Made by a program: the position numbers and the translations under genes. From NCBI GenBank assembly GCA_022360655.1, contig JAKSCK010000237.1, positions 26,091 to 90,090 of the forward strand: a stretch of DNA of 64,000 nt, in the 5' to 3' direction. Every line of letters begins with the position of its first letter. Position 1 is the stretch's first letter. Below are positions 52,821 to 61,484 of this stretch, one piece after another. The notes below the pieces were generated by a model that saw nothing but the letters and a program-made list of their open reading frames with translations, did no database searches and was not told where the DNA came from. The DNA is from Spirochaetales bacterium (GTDB lineage Bacteria; Spirochaetota; Spirochaetia; DSM-2461).

Positions 52821-54500
52821 TTATTTATACTGACGGTCATAACCCATTTGAATAACTTCAATTAGCTGATCCATTCCAAGATCTTTAACCTGCTCAAGAT
52901 AAGCATTCCAATCCTCATCACTATTGGGATCCATGTTGCCGGTCACAAAGTTTGCATAGGATTCAGCCTCCCAGAGTCGGAATGTTTCATGCAGATCATT
53001 GCGTAAGGCCAGTTCATCTTCTGTAAAGTTAATTGGAGGAATAGCATAGGGCTTTCCGTAGGGTTCATATGAATGAGCGGCATCAAAAAGAACTTGCTCT
53101 TGGTCAAAACCATCTGCAGCTCCAACGGCGTTACTGAGTCGGAAGAAATTCGACTCAACACCGGGAGTCCCACTTCCCCAGTATTTGTTCTGACTAACAC
53201 CATAAGAGAGAATAATTTTATACCAGGATTCATCACTCAGGAATGAATGAAAGTCACTTGAATCAATGCTCCAATCAACCTCAGGTTCACCTTTGCTTAT
53301 CATTTTTTGCAAGAGCTTTTCTTCGTTATATGTCCCATCGGGATTGTGTCCCAGAGCCATAAGAAAGTCTGCAAGTTTAAAGGCAACTTCTGGGTATTCA
53401 CAGTTCTCAGTAATGATGAAATTGCTAGGATTGGCAGGGGTGTAGTAAGCAATCGTCTGCTGAAGTCCGGTTGGTCCTTTGAGTGGAGCCAGATAAACAA
53501 AATCATTGTATCGTTCGTTTTTACTCGTCAAATCGCAAACTTGAGAAAGAGTCCCTGACGGAACAGCACCAATAAGATTTCCATCCGGATGCTCAATGAG
53601 ACTTTTCACCTGGGATGCAGAGACTGTGAATGCTTCTTTGAAGATCAAATCCTCTTTGTACAGCTTGTTTGCATACTTCAAACCTTCTCGAAAGCCTTCT
53701 TTTGTAATTGAGGTTTGAACAACATCGTCTTCAATGTATAGCTTTGTTTGGCTGATATGCCCATATGGAGAGAATGTGAAGGGGTTCATAAGATAGCCAT
53801 CAAGACGACTATTCCAGGCATGTTTTGCAATCTGTGTCAAAGGAATCTCATCATGAGGGTCCCCATTTCCATTCGCATCCTGTTCTTTAAAGGCCTTCAG
53901 TACCTGATAAAATTCTTCTGTTGTTGTGGGTAATTCAAGCCCTAAATTGTCTAACCATGTTTTGTTTATCAACATTCTCTGCGAATAATTGCAATGGAAA
54001 CATTCGTTGAATTGAGGAAGTCCATAAATCTTACCATCCATGGCACGAAGCTGAGAGGGAACAGTCGGGTCGTACTCAAAGAACTCTTTTATATTGACTC
54101 CTTGCTTCTCTATGTACTCATCAAGTGCAAGAAATGTTCCTCTTTCTCCATAGATTTTTGCGGCATCTGGAGTGACACCCCATCCCATGAAGATATCTGG
54201 CATATTGGCACCAGTAGCAAGTTTTAAGTTGACAATTTCCGGAGCATCTTTGGGGTTAGATTGTTCAAAAACAAGTTTTACGTTTAGATGGTCCTCAATA
54301 TACTTTGTAAACCAGTTCTCATTGAGATCTTCAACCCAGGATTCTGTTCCGGCAAAAACAGTAAAAGTGACTTTCTCGTCTACAAGGGGAAACTCACCGG
54401 GACCACTCACTGTGACATTCTTTCTTTCGTTTTCACCATTTGCAAAAAGTGATGTCATCACCACAAAGAAGCAAAGTCCAAGCGCAAGAATTCTCTTCAT
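52821..54500 (-). CDS. Oligosaccharide-binding protein, LplA type (AT-rich locus)
   Basis: 559 residues. A signal peptide (RILALGLCFFVVMTSLFA) is followed by NGENERKN; the FANG junction lacks a lipobox cysteine. The long form of family-1 binding protein typical of LplA/YtcQ systems is shown by MPDIFMGWGVTPDAAKIY, DGKIYGLPQF and the calcium-binding-like loop DANGNGDPHDEIP. Such systems import plant-cell-wall or algal oligosaccharides. AGGAG precedes ATG. It lies downstream of its two permeases, the order typical of this class. Confidence 0.9.
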   Translation of the reverse strand: MKRILALGLCFFVVMTSLFANGENERKNVTVSGPGEFPLVDEKVTFTVFAGTESWVEDLNENWFTKYIEDHLNVKLVFEQSNPKDAPEIVNLKLATGANMPDIFMGWGVTPDAAKIYGERGTFLALDEYIEKQGVNIKEFFEYDPTVPSQLRAMDGKIYGLPQFNECFHCNYSQRMLINKTWLDNLGLELPTTTEEFYQVLKAFKEQDANGNGDPHDEIPLTQIAKHAWNSRLDGYLMNPFTFSPYGHISQTKLYIEDDVVQTSITKEGFREGLKYANKLYKEDLIFKEAFTVSASQVKSLIEHPDGNLIGAVPSGTLSQVCDLTSKNERYNDFVYLAPLKGPTGLQQTIAYYTPANPSNFIITENCEYPEVAFKLADFLMALGHNPDGTYNEEKLLQKMISKGEPEVDWSIDSSDFHSFLSDESWYKIILSYGVSQNKYWGSGTPGVESNFFRLSNAVGAADGFDQEQVLFDAAHSYEPYGKPYAIPPINFTEDELALRNDLHETFRLWEAESYANFVTGNMDPNSDEDWNAYLEQVKDLGMDQLIEVIQMGYDRQYK

Positions 54501-54535
54501 AAAATTTCTCCTATTTGTATCTGCAAAATGCAGTT

Positions 54536-55438
54536 TTACCCTTTAATAGCTCCAACCATGACACCCTTAACAAAATGTTTTTGTACAAAGGGATAAATCA
54601 ACAACATGGGAATGGAAGCAACAATAATTAGTGAGTATTTCAGCAACTCAGCAAGCCCCTCTTGTGCAGCTAAGGCTTCCACATTCACATTGCTGGTCAT
54701 AGATGCATCAAACTGACTTTGCAAGAGGATTCCCCGAATAACAATTTGTAAAGGTCGAAGGGTAACATCTTGTATATAAATCATTGCATCAAAAAACATA
54801 TTCCAATGCCCCACACTATACAGCAGGGCATTTACTGCAATAATTGCATGGGAAAGTGGTAAGACAATCTTCATTAGAAAATAAATATCACCACATCCAT
54901 CCATCTGTGCAGCTTCAAAAAGTTCTTCCCCAATAGTATGTTTAAAAAAAGTACAAGTAATTATCATATTATAAACACTCATAGCATTCGGAAGCCAAAG
55001 AGCCCACCTTGTGTTGATTAAGTTCAACTGATTAACCAACAAATATGTAGGGATTAATCCACCATTAAAAATCATGGTAAAGATAAAAAGAAACATAAAG
55101 TATTTCTTTGATCTAAAACTTTTTTTAGAAAGAGGATAGGCTGCCAATATCGTGAGGGCAATGTTAATCAATGTTCCAAAAAATGTATTTACAATAGAAT
55201 TATAGTAACCTCTCCATATTTTTGAATCATTAAAAACTGCTTCGTAACCTCTTAGATTAAATTTAACGGGAAAAAGCCATACTTTTCCTGAGGAGACAGC
55301 TGTTGGCTCACTGAAGGAAGCACTGAGAATAAAAATAAGAGGATAGATAACTCCAACAAATGCCAAGAGCAAAAAAAGGAAGTTAAAAGTGTAGAAGAAC
55401 TTATCGCTGAGTGTAGATCTCATCTTCACGTTTTTCAT
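54536..55438 (-). CDS. ABC permease, LplC/YtcP type (AT-rich locus)
   Basis: 300 residues from MKNVKMRS (AGGA seven bases upstream; the track start overlaps the upstream gene). Six predicted helices with EAA loop EAAQMDGCGDIYFLMKIVLPLS and the MalG-like end FVKGVMVGAIKG. It pairs with the LplB-type permease. AT-rich codon use, like its neighbours. The binding-protein gene starts 35 bases downstream. Confidence 0.9.
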   Translation of the reverse strand: MKNVKMRSTLSDKFFYTFNFLFLLLAFVGVIYPLIFILSASFSEPTAVSSGKVWLFPVKFNLRGYEAVFNDSKIWRGYYNSIVNTFFGTLINIALTILAAYPLSKKSFRSKKYFMFLFIFTMIFNGGLIPTYLLVNQLNLINTRWALWLPNAMSVYNMIITCTFFKHTIGEELFEAAQMDGCGDIYFLMKIVLPLSHAIIAVNALLYSVGHWNMFFDAMIYIQDVTLRPLQIVIRGILLQSQFDASMTSNVNVEALAAQEGLAELLKYSLIIVASIPMLLIYPFVQKHFVKGVMVGAIKG

Positions 55439-55446
55439 GAATTTTC

Positions 55447-56367
55447 CTACCAAATTGAAGTCTTAAAGACTTTCTTTGAGGCCATATTGACAGAGACTAA
55501 AAGAGCAACATTGACAATTGAATTAAGAAAACCTATTGCCGCTGCATATGAAAATTTTGGTAATCCTGTTTTTAAACCAACACGATAGAGATAAGTTGAA
55601 ATAATCTCAGAAGAAATCATATTCAATGGGTTTTGCATCAAAAATATTTTTTCAAAACCAATTTGTAAAAGCTGGCCTACACTAAGAATAAGTAGCGTGA
55701 CCATTGTTGGAGTTATTCCAGGAATATCCACATGAAGGATTCTTTTAAACCTGTTGGCCCCATCTATTGTTGCCACTTCATGCAAAGTTGGATCTACTCC
55801 TGCTAGAGCAGCTAAATAAATAATTGTGCTGTATCCTGCATACTGCCATATACCAGAAACCGTGTAGATTGTAGAAAAATACTTGGGGATTCCCATCAGA
55901 ACTTTTGTTTCAAGGTTAAAAAGTTTTACAAAATGACCATAGGCACCAACGCTTGGGGATAAGAATTGGATGATAATACTAACCATAACAACTGTAGAAA
56001 TAAAATACGGAGCATAGATGGTGAACTGAACAAGTTTCTTCCATGGCTTATTCTTTGTTGCATTGAGAGCCAAGGCTAATAGAATAGGAATAGGAAACCC
56101 ACAAATAAGAGATTGAATACTGATGATGAGAGTATTTTTAATAACTCGCGCAAACATATACGAGTTTATGAATGCTTTAAAGTGTTTTAAGCCCACCCAA
56201 GGACTGTGTAGAATACCAAGATGTGCTTTAAAATCTTTAAAGGCAATCAACAAACCATACATGGGTTGATATTTAAATATTAGCACCCATAAAACGGGTA
56301 GAATGAGTAAGATTAGCAACTGTTTGTTGTTGCGAATGTCATACTGGAGACTTTTAACAAAACGCAT
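55447..56367 (-). CDS. ABC permease, LplB type (AT-rich locus)
   Basis: 306 residues with the LplB/YtcO N-terminus (LLILLILPVLWVLIFKYQPMYGLLIAFKDF). The EAA loop is EVATIDGANRFKRILHVDIPGI. It is the first gene of the transporter operon. The ribosome site is weak. Same AT-rich composition. Cytoplasmic ATPase not encoded here. Confidence 0.9.
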   Translation of the reverse strand: MRFVKSLQYDIRNNKQLLILLILPVLWVLIFKYQPMYGLLIAFKDFKAHLGILHSPWVGLKHFKAFINSYMFARVIKNTLIISIQSLICGFPIPILLALALNATKNKPWKKLVQFTIYAPYFISTVVMVSIIIQFLSPSVGAYGHFVKLFNLETKVLMGIPKYFSTIYTVSGIWQYAGYSTIIYLAALAGVDPTLHEVATIDGANRFKRILHVDIPGITPTMVTLLILSVGQLLQIGFEKIFLMQNPLNMISSEIISTYLYRVGLKTGLPKFSYAAAIGFLNSIVNVALLVSVNMASKKVFKTSIW

Positions 56368-57098
56368 AGAAACTCACTTGAAAAGGTTTCAATTATTTTG
56401 GAGTTACTTTTCACAGCCCGTCAAAATGAAATATTTTCGATTTGTGGATTTTTGTTCGTTTTCATGAGGAACTTTATTCAAAACCATACAAATTTTAAAA
56501 TGAACAAAATTTCCTTAATCTTTAGTCATGAAGTCTCTGAATCATCGCTTCGAACGTTCTTCAATGAAGTTCTAACTCAGATATTAGGGTATATATGAAT
56601 CATTCAAGTTTTAACACCGAGGCATAGAACTTTAACCTGGATTTAATTTAGTTCATTTCTTTCTATTAATTCTTTACAAGCGTTTAAACATCATCCGAAT
56701 CTACCGAAAGGCTCATTAGATTAATAAAAGTCCACCAAGAATATCGACTCGAATTTGCTACCGTTCAATGGAACGTTCTTCATCCATCATTCTCTCATCA
56801 ACATGCTCAGGAGTTTACATCTTTGATTCCCTAGCAATGGCTTAGAACGGCATCACCACAGGTCATAGAGAGCTCGATGATGGTGCTCATAGACGGTTAA
56901 CACGCACGGCTGGCTCTCGTTTCAATCTGAGAAATCATCATTCTTGGGTTCTATCCCTAAAATAGCTCAGAGAAGAAGGATCAATGATTACGCTGGATTC
57001 TATCCACTCAAGAACTTGGCACCAATGCAAAAAGGAAGGGAGCATATCAAGACTCTTTGACCGTGTCAAAATATGACCGGTCCATTGAGTTCAAGGAC
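56368..57098. other. 731-bp gene-free region, possibly with decayed sequence
   Basis: No intact gene. 56368-56600 is very AT-rich and must hold the lplB-type operon promoter; TTGACG at minus-strand 56415-56420 is a candidate -35 without a good -10. From about 56720 to 57090 composition returns to normal and broken frames appear on both strands, interrupted by stops. The block GTGTCAAAATATGACCGGTC at 57063-57082 resembles the repeated ends of IS21-like elements, but no transposase is recognisable. Confidence 0.35.
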
Positions 57099-59285
57099 TC
57101 AATTCGAAAATGTTTCCCGGAACTGAGAGGGTGTTTGTTTGTACGCCTCTTTGAATAAGCGGAAAAAACTTTGCTGATTGGCAAATCCCACCCGGAAAAT
57201 GATGTCATTCACAGATAAGGATGTGGATTTCAGCAGACCTTCCGCTTTCTTTAGGCGAAAATCATTGATATAGCGATGTAAAGGAATTCGGGTTTCCCGT
57301 TTAAACACCCGTAGCATATATGTGGTATTCATGTTCATGGCATCCGCAATCATTTCACTTCCGAGACCCGGATTTTCATAATGATTCATGATGTAAGCAA
57401 TGATGGAAGCAATGGTGTCATGCTCTGTAACTTCGGAATCTTGACCAAGAGCAGCTTGCATTCGAGTGAAGAGATTCACCATGTACTGAGCATCTTCTCT
57501 ATGGGTTTGGCAGGCCCACAAGGACTCCAGGATTCCTTCTAAATCAAATTCTCTTGGTACTCCCACCTTTGCTTGGATTCGCTCAATCAAACCCTCATAA
57601 ACGGCTGTGATCAGCCGGACAAGTGCTCGTTGGTAGAATGCCAAACTGAAATTCAAAAGATCATCCATAAAGCCATTCACACAGGGGTCAATGCTCTCCA
57701 CTTCCTCTTTCAGAATGGCTGAAAGCAAGGCGCGTTCCTGATTCTTAGGATAGATTCCATGGGATTCATGGCGATGTTGAAGATGAGAAAGACTCAAAAT
57801 GGGTTGGAATCGAAATTTTCGCAGGTAGGGGTGAAAGGATTGAATCTGCCGAATCCCATGGCCTAAGTCTTCCAGTCTTACCCCTTCTTTATTGTAGGCC
57901 AGCACCACATCTCCATCCCAAAAAGCTTGGAGTTCCTGTTGAAACGGATGGAGGAGAGCATCCAATTCCTGAGAGTTTCTTTTTTGGAACACAATCAGCT
58001 GGGCATCTTGGGCAAAAGAAAACTGAACAAATCCCCCATCACCTAAAATTCGAGAAAAGGCATTTTGAACAAATTCTGCAATCAGGGGATGAACCCAATT
58101 CTGGACACTCAATACCATTGTATAAAACGGTTCAGAGGCCAAAAGTTGAGGGTGGCATTGACCCAAGATCCTGCCAACATCATCGGAAGAATAGTCGGCA
58201 TAGAAATCTAAGAGGGACATAAAGCGGGAATGAAGAAGAGCATTTCTATCCCGCTCAGTTCGTAGCTCTGCCTGCTCTGCTGATTCAATGAGGGCATGAA
58301 TGGGCTTTCTCATGCTCAGAAGAGAAAACATCGCAATGAGCATTGCAATAAAAAGAACCAGCAAGGAAATGATCAGAATGATGTGTTTTGCATCCCGCGT
58401 TTTGGCTAATAACGCTGGAAGTTCAAGAACCTTGAGAAAGTACCAATCGGTGAGTAGGGGGGACTGGTAGCCCACAACCATCACCTCATCCTCCCCTTGA
58501 TGGATTTTTTGATGAAATTCACTCCCATGGTTCTTCAGAAACTGAGGAAAATTGTGAGTGACCAAGGGGAGGTTCTGGGAGGTTCCAAACATCAATTCAC
58601 CCTGGGATGTCACCACATACAAGGGATGCTCAGGAGTTTGATCCAAAGATGCAATAGCCTCTTTCATCCGGTCTACGGAGACATTGATCACAATGAGGCT
58701 GGCCGTTTCATAGCGTTGTTGATGACTGAAACTCACCACAAAGGAATACACATCGGATTCCAAAACATCATCCGTGAGCATGTCTATTTCATGGATGACT
58801 CTTCGATGAGGGAAATATTTGTTCACACGATTGTGGTTCAAACTTTCATAAAGAAATTCTTTATCAAAAAAATCATCCAAGTCCCACAGAGAAGACACTT
58901 TCAAGTTTTTCCCAGAGTAGTACACCATCTGTGTTTTCCGATTCAGCACATAGATGGAATGCACTTCCTTTCCAATGCCCTGAAAACTTTGTAGCGTTCT
59001 CATGGCAAAGTCACTTTCCATCTGAGACACGTTGGAAAAATACAACAGCTTTTGAATATTGAGATTTGTATGCAATTGAATGGCCAACTCTCGTGCCTCT
59101 TCTATCACCAATTCGCTGGCATAAGAGGATCTTTTCAAATTGGTCATCTCTGATTCCAGAGCCTGATCAATCAGATACTTCTCACCAAAATAAAGCATAA
59201 GCCCAGAATTCACTGTGAGGGTCACAAGAATGGTGGCCACAGTGATGATGAGGATTTTAAGAAAAATGGATTCTTTTTTTATCAT
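57099..59285 (-). CDS. Membrane-bound AraC-family regulator of the second Lpl locus
   Basis: 728 residues. TM1 about 9-32, an extracytoplasmic sensor about 33-300, TM2 about 303-325 (HIILIISLLVLFIAMLIAMFSL), a cytoplasmic linker and a C-terminal AraC domain (about 625-728) with SEMIADAMNMNTTYMLRVFKR and NDIIFRVGFANQQSFFRLFKE. It has the same architecture as the regulator at 50273 but normal base composition and low similarity. It diverges from the transporter operon it probably controls through GCAATTG direct repeats. AAGG lies 7 bases before ATG. Confidence 0.9.
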   Translation of the reverse strand: MIKKESIFLKILIITVATILVTLTVNSGLMLYFGEKYLIDQALESEMTNLKRSSYASELVIEEARELAIQLHTNLNIQKLLYFSNVSQMESDFAMRTLQSFQGIGKEVHSIYVLNRKTQMVYYSGKNLKVSSLWDLDDFFDKEFLYESLNHNRVNKYFPHRRVIHEIDMLTDDVLESDVYSFVVSFSHQQRYETASLIVINVSVDRMKEAIASLDQTPEHPLYVVTSQGELMFGTSQNLPLVTHNFPQFLKNHGSEFHQKIHQGEDEVMVVGYQSPLLTDWYFLKVLELPALLAKTRDAKHIILIISLLVLFIAMLIAMFSLLSMRKPIHALIESAEQAELRTERDRNALLHSRFMSLLDFYADYSSDDVGRILGQCHPQLLASEPFYTMVLSVQNWVHPLIAEFVQNAFSRILGDGGFVQFSFAQDAQLIVFQKRNSQELDALLHPFQQELQAFWDGDVVLAYNKEGVRLEDLGHGIRQIQSFHPYLRKFRFQPILSLSHLQHRHESHGIYPKNQERALLSAILKEEVESIDPCVNGFMDDLLNFSLAFYQRALVRLITAVYEGLIERIQAKVGVPREFDLEGILESLWACQTHREDAQYMVNLFTRMQAALGQDSEVTEHDTIASIIAYIMNHYENPGLGSEMIADAMNMNTTYMLRVFKRETRIPLHRYINDFRLKKAEGLLKSTSLSVNDIIFRVGFANQQSFFRLFKEAYKQTPSQFRETFSN

Positions 59286-59642
59286 AGGAATGCCTTCAGC
59301 CTCATGAAAATCATGTTGGACCGAATCAGAATATCATCTGTTTTTTCAAATCTATCGTATTCATGGACAAACTTAGAACTCACTTTACCTGGGTTTTCTG
59401 AATTCGCAAGCCCAACAAATCATTGCATAATTTAGAAATAATAGATATAAAAAATTTCATACCATCATTCATCATCCAGGTCATTGCTCTCACCCACAAC
59501 TCTTAAATTTGAACACCAACTCATAATTCAATAGTTTTTTTGCTTCCCAAGGGGAACCTATGCAATTGGGATGCCCAATCCGCAATTGTGAGTTGAAGTC
59601 CATTTGTCACCTCTCAGATACTGCCACTGAGAGGAATCACCA
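59286..59642. promoter_or_regulatory. Divergent control region of the second Lpl locus
   Basis: GCAATTGGGA (59562-59571) and GCAATTGTGA (59582-59591) are direct repeats spaced 20 bp, with a palindrome ATTGGG-ATG-CCCAAT between them. TTGAAG (59593-59598), 18 bp, GATACT (59617-59622) follows. This is a plausible AraC activator site and promoter for the plus-strand operon. A CCTCTCAG/CTGAGAGG inverted repeat (59610-59634) includes the ribosome site. No gene is supported. Confidence 0.55.
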
Positions 59643-60539
59643 GTGAAGAACAAAAGTCAAACCCTTCTCCTTATGGCCCTTCCCGGAATCTTATACTTTC
59701 TCATCTTTCACTACATTCCCATGATTGGAATTGTTCTTTCCTTCAAAAAATTTCACCCTGCTCTGGGCATTCTAGGAAGTCCATGGATTGGAATGAAAAA
59801 TTTTGAGTTCATTCTGCGTTCTGGAGCCTTGGGCCGTGTCACCATCAATACCATTCTCTACAATATTATTTTCTTTCTCACCAATGATGTTTTGGCTGTA
59901 TTTCTGGCCATCTTCATTGCTGATATGGCAAAGCGATCCATCCAGAAATTTTACCAATCCATCCTTTTTCTTCCCTATTTTTTGTCCTTTGTCGTGTTGG
60001 GTGTTTTTGCGTACAACTTGATGAACTACGAATACGGCGTCATCAACACATTGTTGCAATCTCTGGGAATGCATCCGGTGGATTTCTACAACACCAAAGG
60101 ACTGTGGTACTTCATTCTTCCACTCTTCAATATTTGGAAGTACGTGGGCTACTCCTCCATCATCTACATGGCCGCCATTGTGGGCATTGAGCAAGAACAG
60201 TTTGAAGCGGCTCGTATTGATGGAGCCACAAAATGGCAAACCGTGAAATCCATTGTTATACCGGCCGTCATCCCCACATTTGTGGTGCTCCTCCTCTTCC
60301 GTGTGGGGCAAATGATGCGGGGACAGTTTGACCTGTTCTACAACCTCGTTGGCAACAACAGTCCCCTCTACGACACCACGGATGTGGTGGATACCTTTGT
60401 GTTTAGAGCCCTCGTCAACAATTTTGATATTGGAATTGCCACGGCCACAGGATTCTATCAATCCGTGTTTGGCCTCTTTCTCGTTCTGGGTGTGAATGCT
60501 CTCGTTCGCGCCATCAACAAAGAAAACTCTCTGTTTTAA
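59643..60539 (+). CDS. ABC permease, LplB type (second Lpl locus)
   Basis: 298 residues from GTG 59643, with GAGAGG 8 bases upstream inside an inverted repeat. LplB/YtcO N-terminus (LMALPGILYFLIFHYIPMIGIVLSFKKF), six predicted helices, EAA loop EAARIDGATKWQTVKSIVIPAV. First gene of a permease-permease-binding-protein operon. The oligosaccharide is unknown. Confidence 0.92.
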   Translation: MKNKSQTLLLMALPGILYFLIFHYIPMIGIVLSFKKFHPALGILGSPWIGMKNFEFILRSGALGRVTINTILYNIIFFLTNDVLAVFLAIFIADMAKRSIQKFYQSILFLPYFLSFVVLGVFAYNLMNYEYGVINTLLQSLGMHPVDFYNTKGLWYFILPLFNIWKYVGYSSIIYMAAIVGIEQEQFEAARIDGATKWQTVKSIVIPAVIPTFVVLLLFRVGQMMRGQFDLFYNLVGNNSPLYDTTDVVDTFVFRALVNNFDIGIATATGFYQSVFGLFLVLGVNALVRAINKENSLF

Positions 60540-60550
60540 GGACCATACAC

Positions 60551-61444
60551 ATGATGCTGAGCACCAAAACAGGAATGTCTGATTTCATCTATAAACTCAC
60601 CAGCTATGTTGTTGTGACGGCGGTGGCCCTCCTCTGCCTACTCCCGGTCATACTTGTCTTTTCCGCATCCTTTTCATCGGAAGAGTCCATCTACCAATAT
60701 GGCTATACCCTCTTTCCCAAGAGCTTTTCTTTGGAGGCATATCGCATTGTTTTTGAGTCGCCCCAAGCCCTACTCGGAGCCTATGGCGTCACATTGATTG
60801 TGACAGGAGTAGGAACCCTTCTTGGACTTCTCATCACCAGTCTCTTGGCCTATGTGATTTGGAGAAAGGACTTCCCCTACAGAAATCACTTGGCCTTTTT
60901 TATCTATTTCACCAGCATCTTTTCTGGTGGGCTGGTACCCCTCTACATCTGGATAGTTCGTTATCTTGAAATCAAAGACACCCTCTGGGCTCTCATTCTT
61001 CCTAATCTCACCAATGCCTGGAACATTTTGATTTTTCGCTCCTTTCTCAATGCCACTCCAGCCTCTCTTGTGGAAGCGGCAAAAATTGATGGGGCTGGGG
61101 ACTTCACCATCTACAGACGCGTCATCCTCCCAGTGGCCATACCAGGATTAGCCGTTGTGGGCATGTTCCAAGCTCTGTACTACTGGAACGATTGGTACTT
61201 GGCCAAACTCTACATTGATAGCGAACATCTCTACCCCCTCCAGTTCTTTTTGTACCGTATTTTGAACAATCTTCAGGCCATGCAAGAGGCCATTGCCAGT
61301 GCAGGGATTCCCATCCCGGACATGCCCTCACAAAGTCTCAAAATGGCCATGACCATGCTGGTGGCCACCCCTGTCTTCTTTCTCTTTCCCTTTGTTCAAC
61401 GATTTTTAGTGAAGGGAATCACTGTTGGTTCGGTAAAAGGCTAG
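60551..61444 (+). CDS. ABC permease, LplC/YtcP type (second Lpl locus)
   Basis: 297 residues; AAGGA overlapping the preceding stop serves as ribosome site. Six predicted helices, EAA loop EAAKIDGAGDFTIYRRVILPV and the MalG-type end FLVKGITVGSVKG. It pairs with the LplB-type permease. A short wobble-containing hairpin (GCTAGTCC/GGGCTAGC) spans its stop codon before the binding-protein gene. Confidence 0.92.
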   Translation: MMLSTKTGMSDFIYKLTSYVVVTAVALLCLLPVILVFSASFSSEESIYQYGYTLFPKSFSLEAYRIVFESPQALLGAYGVTLIVTGVGTLLGLLITSLLAYVIWRKDFPYRNHLAFFIYFTSIFSGGLVPLYIWIVRYLEIKDTLWALILPNLTNAWNILIFRSFLNATPASLVEAAKIDGAGDFTIYRRVILPVAIPGLAVVGMFQALYYWNDWYLAKLYIDSEHLYPLQFFLYRILNNLQAMQEAIASAGIPIPDMPSQSLKMAMTMLVATPVFFLFPFVQRFLVKGITVGSVKG

Positions 61445-61484
61445 TCCTGAGGGCTAGCATAAAAAATCACTTAAGGAGTCCATT

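Noticed and set aside
56398-56598. Plus ORF of 66 aa in the AT-rich spacer
   Set aside because: Random open frame in AT-rich DNA; no ribosome site.
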